This document shows, in pieces, positions 10,557 through 24,377 of a DNA stretch of 64,000 nt. Source of the DNA: Campanula takesimana (Eukaryota; Streptophyta; Magnoliopsida; Asterales; Campanulaceae); contig JAOWBW010000281.1 of the NCBI GenBank assembly GCA_026119855.1, positions 558,001 to 622,000 of the forward strand. Direction: 5' to 3'. The translations under genes and the position numbers were made by a program. The notes beneath the pieces are model-generated. The model ran no database searches. It worked only from the letters and a program-made list of their open reading frames with translations, and had not been told where the DNA came from. Each line of letters opens with the position of its first letter. The first letter of the stretch is position 1.

Positions 10557-13500
10557 TCAGTCATCCCGGGAACAATCCGATTGAGAGGGCTCAAGAAGCT
10601 GAACATGATGGGGACAAGGCCTCTGTGGTTCTCCTCTTGTCCAGAGAGTCTTAAGATCACCTCTTTTCTTCCCCAATGTCAGTAACGTGCCTGCGCGAGT
10701 TTTACCAAATGGATTAGTAGCGACAGAATGAAATGTTGCCTGATAAATACCACAAATAACAGAGGTATACATAAAACATACTCCCACCCACTGTCCCATT
10801 TAAAATTACACTAAAAATGAGAAACGGGGGAATTAAGTAAAAGTAGGTACTGGAGCAGGTGTTGTGAGTATAGAAAGTGAGGTAGAGAATAGTAAGTGGG
10901 ATAGGTGTTGTGAGTACGAGTAAGAGGCCCCATTGAATAAAGAAGTACTCCCTCTGTTCCAGACTAAGGTTTTTACTTTCCTTTTTGGTTTGTCCCAGAC
11001 TAAGGTTCTTAGTTGCTTTATTACTTAAAATAGATAATGGGACCCACTTGTCATTCTCACAACAAAAACTTTCTACCCACTTTCCTACTTTCGCCTACTT
11101 TACTTTTCATACAACATTTGCTTTTTTTTAATCTCAAAGTCAAACTAGGAAACTTAGTCCGGAACGGAAGGAGTATTTAGAAATTTGTACTTCGGGTAAG
11201 AAGTGTAATTTTGAGTTGGACTACCAAAGAGGAAAGAATAGTAATTTCAAACGGGACGGAGGGAGTGTTTTGTAGTGGGCTCCTTGAACCTATTGCAAGT
11301 TGCACGTTCATATGAGAGAGGAGGCTGGAAACAAGTCAACCAGCATCCTACGCATAGTATGGTCAAGAATTCTTACTCATGAATTACCATGGAAAGTTCC
11401 TTCAAAAAATCCAAATGAATGGGTATACTTGGTAAAAGGTTTTTAGATGCTCAAAATAAATGTTGTTCCGTAACTTACCCAGTGTGAAAGGAACTATGTA
11501 CAGCAAAGCTGGCTGGCCATGGCCGTCCATCAAGTTCAAAGCCACATATGTGATGAGGAGACCTGTAGATGACAATTGGTGAATTATAGTCAGCCCAACT
11601 TATAGTGACAATTACAGCAATGCAATACATACTATTCAAGTGAAACTGACATGCAAACGTAAGCATATTTCTACCATGTGTGTGCAAGTTCATTCTGATT
11701 AAAGCAAGTCTTCTTATGCTCCCTCCGTCAAGGAATGATATTCCCACTATTTTAGTGGTTAGTTTTGGCTGAACTTGGACCAAATATTTTAAAAAAGTTA
11801 ATGATCCCAATGAAATTTTAAAACTTGTTATTGGTAGGCCATTAAGAATTTTTAGACTTTCATTAGAATTATCACAAAAAAGAGACGGAGGGAGTATATC
11901 ATAAGTAAAGTGGGTGTTAACATGACTTTGGCTAATACAATAGCTTAAACCAGCGTTGAACCAAATCATGAAACTCAAATAAAAGTCATACCCATTCTAT
12001 ATCCAAAACATGGGAAAGAAAGAACATAGGTCAATGCCAATAAACATACAAAATGACATTACATAATAGGATAATAAGAATGTGCTTAGATGGAGGAAAC
12101 GCTCAAATAAGCTTCAGAATTTGACCACGCCCAAAAGGAACTTATGATTCACAAAAATGTGATAGATGAGTCAAAATAATTTACATACCTAATCCATATG
12201 CGATCATTGCCCACAAGAAGTACCCAGCTCGAAGACTTTTGTTAGACAACCAATCATACCTACAACGTTGAATTGCCTTAGGATTAGTAATTTCTTAACT
12301 TGAAAAGGGAAGTGGAAAATAATATTCACAATTTTACTTGGCATTAGAATAAGGACTGTTAATGGAAAAATGACACGAACCAACTTAAAGCGACATAATG
12401 ATGGCAATTAACTTGCAAGGTAGCTATCTACGACTACTATGTCCAAACCTTAGAGAAAATGCTACCAATAATCCTGGTAAGATGATATCACCAAATCCAA
12501 TGATACTGAAACCACCCCAGGGGTCAAACATCCGTGGGATTTTGAGAAGCATAGGAATGCCATCTTCTCCACTTTTATCCCCACGGGCTACCTGTATAAA
12601 TAAATAATGGAGTATTGAGAAAGATGTACAGGTTCAACTCCCGAAGGTAAATAACCATAGAGAACTACTCACCACTATCATCACGCTCTCCTTAAACCAC
12701 AATTTAGAAACAAACACCCAGAAAATGTCATACATGAATGCGCAACTGAGAAGAACTGTTCCAACCTGATTATACCAACAATAAGATGATATTAGCAGCA
12801 GAGCTATTAGTATACTGCGAATATTACGTTGACATTCCCTAAATAAAGTAAACAATTCCCTCCATGCAATGTTAAAAGTCCGTGTTTGAAAGTCATTTTT
12901 TTTTAATTATGTTTTTTTATCTCTTATGTTATGTACTTAATTCGTACTCCCTATGTCCCTAAATGAATGTCCAAATTTCATTTTAAGGGACATCTGAGAA
13001 TCTCTACGTTTCATAAAATTTAGTGGCAAAGGTTCATATATAATCACGCAATTCTCTTTCCAAACATTTAGTTTTGCGTGTGTAAAGAGACTATTGATTT
13101 TTTTTGGTAAAACAACAATTAGGAGCAAAGTTATTTCCAAAAAAGACATTCATTGTGGGACAAAAATTTCTTAAAAATGGACATTCATTTAGCGATAGAA
13201 GGAGTAACTTTATTTTTCTAGGATATGCAAAAAAAAAAAAAAAAAAAAAACTCTCATGTTTCGAGTATTAAAGGAAAAATTGAGAAACCCAAATATTTAT
13301 AGCTTACTGATGGAGAGTAGACTCTTCAAGAGTAGCGTCCAAAAAAAGAATAGTGGACTTTTAACGTGGAATGGATGGAGTATTAGGTTCCCAACTATTA
13401 GCTCACTTTTGGTAGAACGAGGGGGAATAATTACCAGAAGTATTTTAAATATCGTGCCTGAAACAATTGAGTGGAATTGTTTTCTTCCTCTTCATAGTTA

Positions 13501-16500
13501 ATGTATTTCAAGAAGCGACATAAGATACAATTGCAAAATTAAGACTAGCACAAAAGCTACTTTAGAAACTTAAGACCATATTAATTAAGTCATATTCAGC
13601 TTCAAAATATACATAAATCAGAAACAAGAATGCTGTGCAGAAACCAAGTGGTTCGAACCTTGAGATTAGGAACTCTGATAATCTGGATGACGGTTATAAT
13701 CAGTGCAATACCCTGATTCAAGAGGGGAAAAATGAAATGTTTGTCACTTGGATAGTTTATCTCTTCAATATGGTCAACATCATACTAAGCAAATTTACAA
13801 CCATCAAACTAATGCTTAGTAACTTGGAAGGCAGAATAATCATGCCGAACATACCTATTCTAGTGTTTACAAAAATTATCAAACGCTAATTTAATGCATG
13901 ATGGCAACTATAACTGCAAATACTCATGTGGAAGATAACGTTTCTGATATTTATCATAAACCAACTGTGATAAGTACATGGATCAGGTGAATTTAGTTTA
14001 TTGCTCAGAAGGAAATAGATTTTCAAGATTTTAGGCAGAGCAGAGCTGTATATATCAAGACATTGTTTCCTAATGAAGCAACATTGAAGGAATATAGACA
14101 AGTAGTGAAAAAATAATCGTAATGTCGATATAAGTGAACAATAAGCTGATTTCTTTTGCAAGATTACGTACCAGATCTTTAATATCTAATTAAGGAATTA
14201 CAATCCCTATTTCCTGGAATTGTAGAAGAGATACATGCTAAAGACGTAGTTTTACCAAAAATCCACTAGTAACATAAGAATACACAATTAATGGCTTCCA
14301 AAGAACCGACATTGACGTGATTTTAGTTAATTATATCAGTTAACTTTTTTGGTGGTGCATGATGTTTCTTTCCCTTTTTTTGGGTGAGTTGGGACAGGGT
14401 GGTTGTTAAAGGCACACCTGGACCCAAGACTCACCCCAAGGGTCTCCTTTCTCGCCCCAACACTTTGTTTTTTACCCTCTTTGCCATTCCCTACTCATTC
14501 TAATATGTAAAATTGCTTTACACTTCATCAGTTGGATGTTATATCCAATCCTAGGAAAGCAAGCAAAAAAATTATGCAGCTAATCATAGGAGGGTCAATG
14601 GAGTCCAGATGCTAATCAATTTGCATTCGACAATTCTCAGTTGAGACAGCCAATATTGCCACTTCTTGAAGTGTTCAACTTACAAACACACTGCAATTTC
14701 CCAACCTTATACAAAGTTTAAACAGTTCTTCAATGAACCTCGGGCAAGAACACGCATGGTGTCACGAGATCTTAAATCCAGGACACAAGCACATTCCATA
14801 TACTGCCTCCGTCCCAAAAAGATAGTCCAATTCACCATCTTTGTTTGTCCTATAAAGATTGTCCCATTTCTATAATTAAGGGGTTAAATTCACTGAACTT
14901 TCATAATTGCCATTGTGATAACTAAAGATGAGAGGTGGGAAGAGAGAGGGTGAGGGAAGGATGAAAGACAAAGGTAGAAGAGAGGAGGATAATGATGGAA
15001 ATGAAATTGTGTTCTTAATAGTCAAGGGGGATTATCATTATAGGACGGAGGGATTATAAAATATCTAAAGATAAGTAACAAAGATAAAAGTACTTCTGAA
15101 AGAACAAAAATCAGTTCTACTCCCTATGTCCTGTCATGAGGGTCCGTTTTCCAAAAATAAAAATGTCCCGACGTGAGTGTCCATTTCTGAAGTTAACTAA
15201 TTCATCTTTAACAAATATTGAATTCTAGTGTATACTTACAATACTTACTAAATTCACCTTTAACAAATACATGTGTATATTTGCGTTTAAAATTGCTTAA
15301 AAATCAACTCACTCAACTTTCCTCGAAGTCAGAAAGATGTTCAAACATATCTTGATTTGATATACATCAGCCAACCCGTTAAGAAATTGAGTAAACTGGG
15401 GGAAGTTCCATGAAGCAAAATCCGAGGCCTCTCTAGAAACTCTAGTTTCTTGTATCCACATATATCCTAGCCTCCCAGAAAAAAATGTATCTGGCACAGC
15501 AGTTTTTCGTCATTTGGTAAGCTTTTGCTGACAAATATCTGTGTTGTTGAGGTCCATTTAAGGAAGCATTTTGCACAGAAAACTATCTTGACTGTATAGA
15601 AACATTAACCAACACACAGATGCTTGTTCTCAACTTCCCTAATTATTAGCAGCAAAGATGCTTGGGAAGTTGGGACACCCATTGTCATTTGATTACAGAA
15701 ATCAAGGTGAACCACTTCTTTCTTATTACCTGATGTAACTGCAGATAATACAGCCTCTTAAATGGTCATGCAGCAATAAAGCTACCATATATGTGCAGTA
15801 GTGGATTATAAGAGAGATGTTACCTCCATTTTCTTGGAGGGGGGGGGGCGAAGATCTTACAAATTTGATCACTAACATACCAAGGGCGCAATATTGGACG
15901 TACAAACAGACAATCTTAGATAGACGAATCTATTTATTACGTATCATGAGTACCATATCGGAGTATATAAAACCGTATCATGAGTACCATTTCGGATTAT
16001 ATAGAACCGTACCATGAGTACCATATTGGATAATATAGGACCATAGAAATATCTGCTTGTACTAAGAATTTTAGTTGAGATTAAGTTCTTACAAGTATAT
16101 CTTGACCAATCCAAGCAAATGAGATACGACGGTAAACTGCCCATATAACAGCAAAAGCTATGCAGAATGGAGAAACGCCCAATGTCAGATATGACACAGC
16201 TCCCAGTAAGGGTACTTTGACAAATGATTCTGCTGCATGTTCAAACCATCTGAAACTGAAGGTATTAACTAGTTAGTTTTTTTAAGACTTTGTTTCGTGA
16301 TAAAAACTTAGTGATAAGCATTCTCTAAGAAGCGCAAAGACTTCTTTTACGATACCAGCACACCTACCATCACTGTTTTCATTTCGGTCATGAATAAAAA
16401 TAACTAGTAAAGTTGAGTGATATCAAATAAAAAGTTATTTGCTGCATGTACTAGGCATAGAAAAGGTTGGCGTACTCACAGAAGAGAACCAACAGCAAAC

Positions 16501-19500
16501 AGGAGAATGCATAAAATCTGGAAGGATATGTACTGATGTTGATTTTCTATGTGCTTGAACATATTTGATATTAATTTCTGGTCAGTGTGGATTCATCACA
16601 AGGGGAACTAATCCAATCTCAAGGCTCTTCTTCCTCTGTTCCTCAATATTCATATTTATGATATTTTAAAAACTACGAAGAAATAGCTTGGGAATCCACT
16701 TACCATGATAACAGGGCCACCAAACAAGTTTGCAAACCCTGGAAAGTAAACAAGTAAAAGGTTCAATGTTCATAATAACAAGAAATTTCGGAAATAGAAG
16801 AGCTTGATTCCACCAAATACTTATTAAAGCTTGAACTAACTGTCATAACTTCTAGCACGTTCATACCTTTCTATCATGACCTCAAATTAGGTCAAACGAA
16901 ATCATTTGAAATTGTACCTAGAAATTTTATTACGATCCATGCTATCAAATCAAAGACGAAACCGATGAACAAAATTGGTTTGTACATCACTTTATTTATC
17001 ATATATATATATATAAAGCACTACAATTCCAAAATGGCTGGAGCTTCTTTCACCCTAAAAATCTGAAAATCTTACCCAAGTTGAGCTTAGAAAGTTTTAG
17101 TAATATCTAACTCCCTTGCTACAGAATCAGTTATTGCTGAATCGGTAACTTGTAGTTCAGATTTCAAGGATAAACTGAAAGAGCAAGTATATAGATTATT
17201 ACTCCCTCCTTCCCGGAATGAATGTCCAGTTTTAATTTTAAAGACATTCTGAAAATGATGACTTTAAGAAAATTTAGACTCCCTCAGTCTCATTTAAATT
17301 GGTCACTTTTGACACTTTTTATCAACACAAGTGAATTTTGACCAAACATTGATGTCAATCTAGTCATCCTAGTGAACCTTTAAAAATTATTGTTATTGAT
17401 AAATAATTAAGTGATTCATCAATATCCATTTTTAGAATTTCACTAGGATGACTAGATTGACATTAATGTTTGGTCAAAGTTCACTCGTGTTGACAACAAA
17501 AAGTCAAATGTGGCCAATGTAAATGAGACGGAGGGAGTAGTAAAGATGCCCATAGTACCCTCACTATTGTCAAAGGTGTAAATTCATTTCTGGAATTTTT
17601 TTGGAGAACGAGAATTCATTAATGAGAAATTCATTTATATTCACTAAATTTGGTTTGAGTACTAAAAAATTTGCTCCAGTTCCAATACAAAAACATATGC
17701 TTCAGAAGGGCGAGTTACAAAAAGTAAGTGTGCATGCATGTTAACAAATCCATAAATTCATAGTGCAAAAAAAATAATACTCCGTAACAATGAAAGATGG
17801 AAACAGTTGCATTTTCCATCTTAAGGCCTAATGAGGAGGAGGGGAACAATGTCTGGGAGATACTAGACAAGGACAAAGAAGCCTCTCAAGCATGCAACTC
17901 CAGTACAGTTTAAAATATTGCGGGAACACTAGCTACATAGACAATAGAAACATATTTTAAAAATTAACCACTACTAAAGTTATGAGATTCTGAAGGAAGC
18001 AACTAAAAATATATAATTTTAAGATGTGAAAGACAGCACACCTCAACACCGCCAATGCAAAACAGCACAACCAAGATCTCAATAAACCAGTATGACATCA
18101 ACTTGTAAAGCATAATCAAGAAACATGATGCAATCACAACAAACAGAACTGCTGATGTCGTGTTGATGTCCACCACACCACTCGAATGGGAACCTTCAGC
18201 GCTCAAGTATTCATCTGACGCATCCTGGAAAATCAGTAGATATTTATAAAATTAAGGATTAGTCGATCTCTCAAAATATTCATGCACAATAACGCAGTAA
18301 GCACGACCTTTAAGATTTTGTCCTGCTCAATAGCTGCTTCTCTAGCACTCCATGCAGACCAATAAGATGCACACAATATGGTACCAACGGCCATAAGCCA
18401 TAAGAACACTTCTGCGACGTCAACCAATGGGCGCTTTGGAGAGTATAGCTGCACAGAAACTGACAAAAGAGATTGTTTATCACAGAGAAATCATACCAAG
18501 TTGATGGATTTGACTGAGTAAGCAATGAGATAATTACAGTCAAGAAGTGGAAATGCACAACAATATAGAGTAACATTAAGTAGGGTAATGAGTGCAGAAG
18601 AGAGAAGTAACAATACAAAGCAAGCTTGCGGGATAGGCAATACTGTATAATGTAAAAGAACCATCAATGTCTTACTTTTAGAGTTGTTCTGTAAACTTTG
18701 TATTAAGCTTGCACCAGCATCTTGCGGAAGCATGACAGCAGGAATATTGATATCCACGTCAGGTTCCTTCGTTTCACAAACCATCTTAAAGAGTTCTGTA
18801 GAACAACACCAAGTGAGCTTCAAGGCATAAAGGTCCGGTTGTAACAACATCAGTACGTGAGGAACTAACAGTTTTTAGTTCTACAATTTAAAATCCATCT
18901 TTCATGAGGGAACACTTTATTTGTCCATTTGATGTATGAGTAAACTAAAAAAAATAAAGTACCCTGATCCGCGCAATACCACTACAACGGAACGACAACA
19001 TTCAAAAGTTATAAGATTGATGAACAGAGAGGGGAGACATTTGAACCTGTATGGTTGTTTATAATAAGGATTGCTGAGGCACCAGCAGCTTCGGCAACAT
19101 TTGCCTTGGCTGTGAAGCTGCAGTTACCCCGGTACACCAAAATGACTTCACCCGTAAGCTACACAGAAAAGAAGGGGCCTCCTATATGAGTTCTAACTAT
19201 AATAACACACGTAAAGACCTCAATGACAGTAGTCATGCTTCACATATAATTGACATACTGTATTAAAAATAAGAGAGGGGGGGGGAGACCTTATTGATGG
19301 GTTTGCTACAACAATCTGGAGGGTCTGCAAGGGCAAGCCTAATTTGTACAGCATCCTTCTCCTTTGATTCTAGTGTAGGGCCAAATCGAGCACCAACTCC
19401 TACAAACTCCTCTTCTTCTTGGCCATCAATCCAAGTTGGAACTTTTACCTGTTAAACAGAATCAACCAAAGCTTTAATCCAGAAACCACAGCCCATAGGG

Positions 19501-22500
19501 GAAAGAAGAAAATAAAGAGGAACCTCAATTCAAAAAAATGAACCTCGCAGAAAATATAACTCAAGAAAGAAGCTTTAACAATTAACATCAATATGTATGT
19601 CACAAAGACAAATCTTTATGCTATGTAATATTTTTTTACAGCCATAACAAGTAATGGCTAAAACTCAGTCCTGCGGACTGGAACAAATGAACATTTTTTT
19701 TTCAAACCTGCAACTCCTACTTATGTGATAATAGAAATAAAATCACAAGGACTTCTATCTACCCACATTTTAAATTGACAAAATCTAGCTCTGACAATTG
19801 TGATGCACCCAAGGGAATGATTACCCAACAAATTTGCATTCTTGATATTCACCCCTATTACCATGTCCACCTTGGCACCTTTAAAGTACACTTACTTTCT
19901 AAATGGAGAAATAAACCCATATCAAACTTTACTTTTTACGACCACAAACATAATACTAGCAAAAAGGGAAAATAAACCAAACTATCCATCCTACTAGCAA
20001 CTGTGATAGTTACAATACACTAAGCACAGATAAAACTCCCAACCATAAGTCTACATAACAAAACTCACAACAATATCCAGGACAATTAACCCCAAATCTA
20101 AGAACTGAACCTATGTATCAAACTCTAATTTCTACTTCCATCAAAATCTATCAATGAAAGACGTTAATAGTTATTAACACCGCCATTGCATTAAGTGTAG
20201 AATAACTAAGTAGGATACAGAGTAATACCGGGTATATAAGATATATCAAACTTTGACCCACAATTCATCAGCCATATAAGTGATTGGTTTTGAGGGGCAC
20301 TAGCCTACTACTTATAGTTGAAATATTGGTTGGGATCCAAAGTTCAAATAAATTTTAGAGAACTTACATTAAGCATGGATAACTTTCTGCAAGCAAATCA
20401 AAATAATGTTTTACCGAATCTGATCTTTGAGAGCTCGAAAGGAGAGGTATCACAAATAGAAAATTCCAGGTCACCATATGTGAACCTGTCAATTTTAAAG
20501 GATGTCTGATATTAATCCTAAGACAAAAACAAAGGCAATTTGACTTTATTTAACTCCCAAATTCACAAAAGTCAACCTACTATGACTCGCAGCATGAATT
20601 TGTCCAAATGCTACATTAGTTTTCGTGTGGTTTCTGATTTTGGTGTTTTGCAAGACGATGTATTTTCATGAAGGAAGTAGAGAACTTCGATATAGGTTGA
20701 TTTCTACCAAAGTTTCAGTCAAATTTTGCTGGAATTTGTTAAGGTAATCTATCTGCGATGGTGTTAAGATTCTACTAAAGTTGTGTGTGTGTGTGTGAGA
20801 GCTGCTTTTTATGTTATTTTCGGCAGATGGTAGCATGGAGTTGAGTATTTATGGGCTGAATTTGTGATTTTGGAGTTCACTATAATCAGATTGCCTTTAT
20901 TATTATTTTAGGATTACTATAGGAGTATATATTAGAACAGACAGGTTGACGTTTGGTGGCTTGGGATTGGCTAGCTGGAAAAACTCTCCGTTCAAGTTTT
21001 CAAATATCAGATCGATTAAATACTCCCTGTCTCAGAAAGATAGTCTCATTTTGACTTTTTATGGTCAACAAAATTGAACTTTGACCAAACACTAGTGTCG
21101 ATCTAATCATCACAATAAAATTCTAAAAAGTGTTATTGATAAATTACTTAATAATTAATCAAATACAACTTTTAGAATTTCACTAGAATGATTAGATCGA
21201 CACTAGTGTTTGGTCAAAGTTTATTTTTGTTGACCATAAAAAGTCAAAATGAGACTATCTTTCTAGGCAGAGGGAGTATTATTTTGATTTGCCTGCAGAA
21301 ATTTATCCATGATTAAGTTAAGCTATCCAAACAATATTTTAACTTTGAATCACTTGTATAGGCGATGAAGTATCAGCCAAAGTTTGATATATTAAAGATG
21401 CACGGTATTACTCTTTATCCTACTTGGTTGTTCTAGGCCTAATGTAGTGGTGGGGTTGCTAATGTTTTTCCTTATGATTTTTTCTACATCAGCCTAGGCC
21501 AAGACTCCGCCTGAGGCTCCTTGACAAAGGCTCATGATGCTCAAGACGCTGCATTTTCACCTAGTCACGAGGCTCCAAGGCTTCGTTGAGGCGCACCTTT
21601 CACCATTTCTCGTTATGGCCAGTAAGAATAACACCTGAGTTGTAGTTATAACCAATAGTTGCAAGAAGTACTCTACACTTACTACCCAGTTCCTATGTTC
21701 AATAATTAAAACATTTTTGCCTCAAGCGCAGTAGAGAAGCAACATTGTTTCCCCTCTGCAATGTCTGCAACCTTCAATAGCCTTCGCTGCCTTGGTGGAC
21801 TCCTCCTCGTAAGTGCATATCCAGTGGTTTTCTTGTTTGTCCTTTTAGTAAATATCTCTTTTCTGATCGATTTCTGTTTCCATTTATGAGTATCAAAATG
21901 GATTGCTAATGTTGCTGGGACTTGATATTTCTCGTAGTACGTTATTATTTAAGGATGCATAGTTGATTTCAATCCTGAAAAATGTTTACTCATGGTTAAA
22001 TTTCTAACTACGAAATTGCATCTCTCCTGCGCAAAGCCATGCCTTGCGCCTGAGAGCTCCACCAGGCCTGAGAGCCTCGGTTCGGCCTACACCTTTAATG
22101 ACTTTACAACCACCAGAATGTTAAATTGTAAACTTAATCGCATATGAATGGATATGGATACTGCTTCCATTACGATTCCAGGTCCAGAAAAACATAATCC
22201 AATTAACCCCAGAAACCACCAAAACTTCAACAGTGACCCAAATTTGATTGAAAAAAAATGCATACAAAAGTGTGTCAAAAATTCAAGTCTATTCGACATT
22301 AGAAATAGCCATTTGACCAACCATTAACTACAAATTAACATTACACCAAACTCTACTTTCAACAGCAAATCATACACCCAACAAGCAACCAAAATTTCAA
22401 TCTCACAACTCAAATTAAACACACACTATACACATAACAATGAGTATACTGAAAAAATAATCGGAGTAAATTACATACCACACACACATACCTTTCAAAC

Positions 22501-23014
22501 AAGTGTGTGAGCAACGCACCAAAACATCATTACATCTAAAGAATTTGTGAGCAAGATTTTGTGACTATTTTGTGTCCTTATCATTATTCTAAATACAATT
22601 AGCTCCAAAATCACACAAATCAGCACAGACACCAAACTCTTCCTTCAGTAACAAATCACCACCTAACAAACAACCAAAATCTCAATCTCCAAAACGCAAA
22701 TTAATCACACCTACTACACACACAGCACTAATTATCCTAAAAACAAATTTAACTAAATTAAACACACAGATAGAGAAATGCACACAACTGCGTGTCAGAA
22801 ACGCAACCAAGCGAGCTAAAAATCAGCAGCAAAAACACACATCATAACCTTCAAAAATTTCACTTACCAGAACAAAGTTATTATCACAGCCAGGCCTCTT
22901 CGGAGCAACATCGTCCTGGTGAACAATATCGCCGGCGAGGACCGAGTTAACACAGCAAAATACAGCTACAACGAACACAGCAACAACGGCGACGGCTCTG
23001 TTCTTGTCCTCCAT
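10557..23014 (-). CDS. SPPL: Signal peptide peptidase-like intramembrane aspartyl protease (SPPL2/SPPL4 class)
   Basis: Complete gene on the minus strand. Exons (high to low): 23014-22868, 19448-19290, 19158-19047, 18795-18676, 18459-18308, 18224-18042, 16738-16704, 16255-16093, 13712-13659, 12765-12673, 12591-12449, 12259-12189, 11562-11479, 10690-10557. They total 1650 nt, 549 residues plus stop, all GT-AG and in phase. The N-terminus is a signal peptide with cleavage likely after VLA near residue 27. A protease-associated (PA) domain follows (about 90-170, AEAAGASAILIINN), then nine expected membrane segments. Catalytic motifs are YD (387-388), GFGD (438-441) and PAL (495-497). Family knowledge: these GxGD proteases cut type II membrane proteins in endomembranes; the plant substrate is not shown here. 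Length matches plant SPPLs with PA domains. Introns 1, 6, 8, 9, 12 and 13 carry MITEs or repeats. The exact paralogue number is not assigned. Confidence 0.95.
10948..11173. mobile_element. Stowaway-like MITE, family E, in SPPL intron 13
   Basis: TA-flanked element starting CTCCCTCTGTTCCAGACTAA, with a second internal CCCAGACTAAGGTTCTTAG, ending TTAGTCCGGAACGGAAGGAG. Internal GTCATTCTCACAACAAAAAC is shared with 23376-23865 and 54629-54870. Confidence 0.8.
11717..11894. mobile_element. Stowaway-like MITE in SPPL intron 12
   Basis: TA-flanked, from TGCTCCCTCCGTCAAGGAAT to AGAGACGGAGGGAG. AGTTTTGGCTGAACTTGG and GATCCCAATGAAATTTTAAA are internal. It lies between exons 12 and 13. Confidence 0.75.
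12947..13204. mobile_element. Stowaway-like MITE, family D, in SPPL intron 9
   Basis: TA-flanked element from CTCCCTATGTCCCTAAATGA to ATTCATTTAGCGATAGAAGG AG. Inverted AATGAATGTCC and GGACATTCATT lie near the ends. It is uninterrupted and so serves as reference for the split copy at 4808-5271. A poly-A run follows at about 13230-13250. Confidence 0.8.
14803..15054. mobile_element. Stowaway-like MITE in SPPL intron 8
   Basis: From TGCCTCCGTCCCAAAAAGAT (after TA 14801-14802) to TTATAGGACGGAGGGAT. The right half is purine-rich (GAGGTGGGAAGAGAGAGGG). A half-element with the same type of left end follows at 15121-15200 (CTCCCTATGTCCTGTCATGA) without a matching right end. Confidence 0.65.
15940..16041 (+). 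repeat. Three 34-bp tandem repeats in SPPL intron 8
   Basis: Three consecutive units start CGTATCATGAGTACCAT, CGTATCATGAGTACCAT and CGTACCATGAGTACCAT at 15940, 15974 and 16008. Units are identical in length with a few substitutions. Confidence 0.85.
17203..17537. mobile_element. MITE half-element followed by a Stowaway-like MITE in SPPL intron 6
   Basis: 17203-17278 starts CTCCCTCCTTCCCGGAATGA (family-D style) but has no right half. From 17279 a full element runs from CTCCCTCAGTCTCATTTAAA to AAATGAGACGGAGGGAG. It has inverted TTGACCAAACATTGATGTCA and TGACATTAATGTTTGGTCAA. Confidence 0.75.
21023..21276. mobile_element. Stowaway-like MITE, family F, in SPPL intron 1
   Basis: TA-flanked element with ends CTCCCTGTCTCAGAAAGATA and TATCTTTCTAGGCAGAGGGA G. 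ACACTAGTGTCGATCTAAT is mirrored by ATTAGATCGACACTAGTGT. A close relative lies at 62132-62383. The rest of intron 1 (19449-22867) shows no exon-like or RNA-gene signal. Confidence 0.85.
22346..22725 (+). repeat. Diverged direct repeat in SPPL intron 1
   Basis: CACCAAACTCTACTTTCAAC at 22346 and CACCAAACTCTTCCTTCAGT at 22630 begin two blocks about 284 bp apart. Both continue with AACCAAAAT and CTCAATCTC. They read as an old tandem duplication near the 5' end of the gene. Confidence 0.6.
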
Positions 23015-23375
23015 TTTTCTATCAATCGAAGTGGAAGTATCAAAAACAAAAATTAGGGCATAGGATTAATTAAATTAAAGTTTGATTCATTCAACTTTTT
23101 TTTCTCTCTCTCTCTCCTCTTCCTGGAAACAGAGTACGGAACAAACAGAGGTAGTAATGGGGAAAGTGGGGTGGAGGAGGGTGGGCTGTACGTATAGGTC
23201 GGTATATATAAATAATTGTCTAAAAGGCATTTTGTCACGATAAGAACGCGTTAGTGTGTGTACTGTGTAACCGTTGATCTAGCTTTCCACTTTCTTTCCG
23301 GTTTTGGTCCTCACCCACTCACATTTGGTTGCCTGACCGTACTACTGTCTAAACTCAATTTTAGCATACTTTATA
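23015..23375 (-). promoter_or_regulatory. SPPL 5' flank
   Basis: Sequence upstream of the SPPL start. On the gene strand it shows a purine run (GA)n at 23101-23118 that probably lies in the 5' leader, and TATATATA around 23200. No other element is clear. Transcription start is not determined. Confidence 0.35.
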
Positions 23376-23865
23376 CTACCTCCGTCTCATACTAAGACTA
23401 AAGTTCTTATTTTTTTTTTTAGTTTGTTCAAGACTAAAATTCTTAGTTGCTTTATTACTATTACGTAAAATAGAATATGGGACCTACTTGTCATTCTCAC
23501 AACAAAAACTCCTTACCCACTTTATCTCTCATACTTTCTCTTACTTACTTTCTCATACTCATAGCATTTATTTTTTTTGTTAATCTCCGTGTAAAGTCAA
23601 ACTAAGAACATTAGTCTAGAACTACTCGAATTAAGACAAAATTCTATTTTAAGTATCCTATTCGAATTAGGACAGCTTAATAATGGAAATGTTTTATTTA
23701 ATGGGACCCACATTCGCACTCACAACAACTTTTCATTCATTATTCTCTACACCATTTTCTCTCTCATACTTCACTATTCATACTCATCATACCTACTTCA
23801 ATAACACTTTTTCTTTAATCCCCGTGCTCAACCCAAAAATCCTAATTCGAATGGGACGGAGGGAG
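23376..23865. mobile_element. Composite of two family-E MITEs
   Basis: From CTACCTCCGTCTCATACTAA (after TA 23374-23375) to GAATGGGACGGAGGGAG. Two similar blocks each contain a CATTCTCACAACA- or CACTCACAACAAC-type centre. Internal termini near 23620-23660 (CTCGAATTAAGACAAAA) suggest one element inserted beside or into another. Confidence 0.65.
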
Positions 23866-24024
23866 TAGTATTTAACAATTTATTTTTTTCAATTTTTTCA
23901 ATTTTTAATACTTTAATCTATTTTTATGTGTCTTTTTATACTTTTTATTTATGATATTGCATTATTGTGTCAACTATAATGAGTAGTTTGGAAAAATTAC
24001 CAAACTTTAATTAAAATAAAAATA

Positions 24025-24329
24025 CTCCTTTCGTCCCAGTTTAAGATTCTTACTTTCCTTTTTGGTATGTCAGTTTAAGGTTCTTAGTTGTTTTATTCCC
24101 TAAATGGAAAAAGTATGAACAGTGTTTTGGATAATTTTGTCCTCATAAAGTTCATATATTACAACAAAAAAAACATAATTTAGCTATCTATTTTTCACCA
24201 TTGCTTTATGAATGGACAGTTATATCCTCCGCACACTATCACACACTACTATGTTTGACCCAAATTTACCTTGATTTATTAATAAGCGTGCAAAATCAAA
24301 CTAAGAATCTTAAATCGGAACGGAGGGAG
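24025..24329. mobile_element. Stowaway-like MITE, family E
   Basis: TA-flanked, from CTCCTTTCGTCCCAGTTTAA to TTAAATCGGAACGGAGGGAG. Internal AGTTTAAGGTTCTTAGTTG as in other family-E members. Confidence 0.75.
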
Positions 24330-24377
24330 TAGGACATATATTTTGAGATGGAGACCTTTTTTAAAATTTATTAAGTA

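Noticed and set aside
18310..18850. Longer hydrophobic minus-strand frames across SPPL exons 4-5
   Set aside because: They read through introns; the spliced model gives family-like sequence and exact phase.
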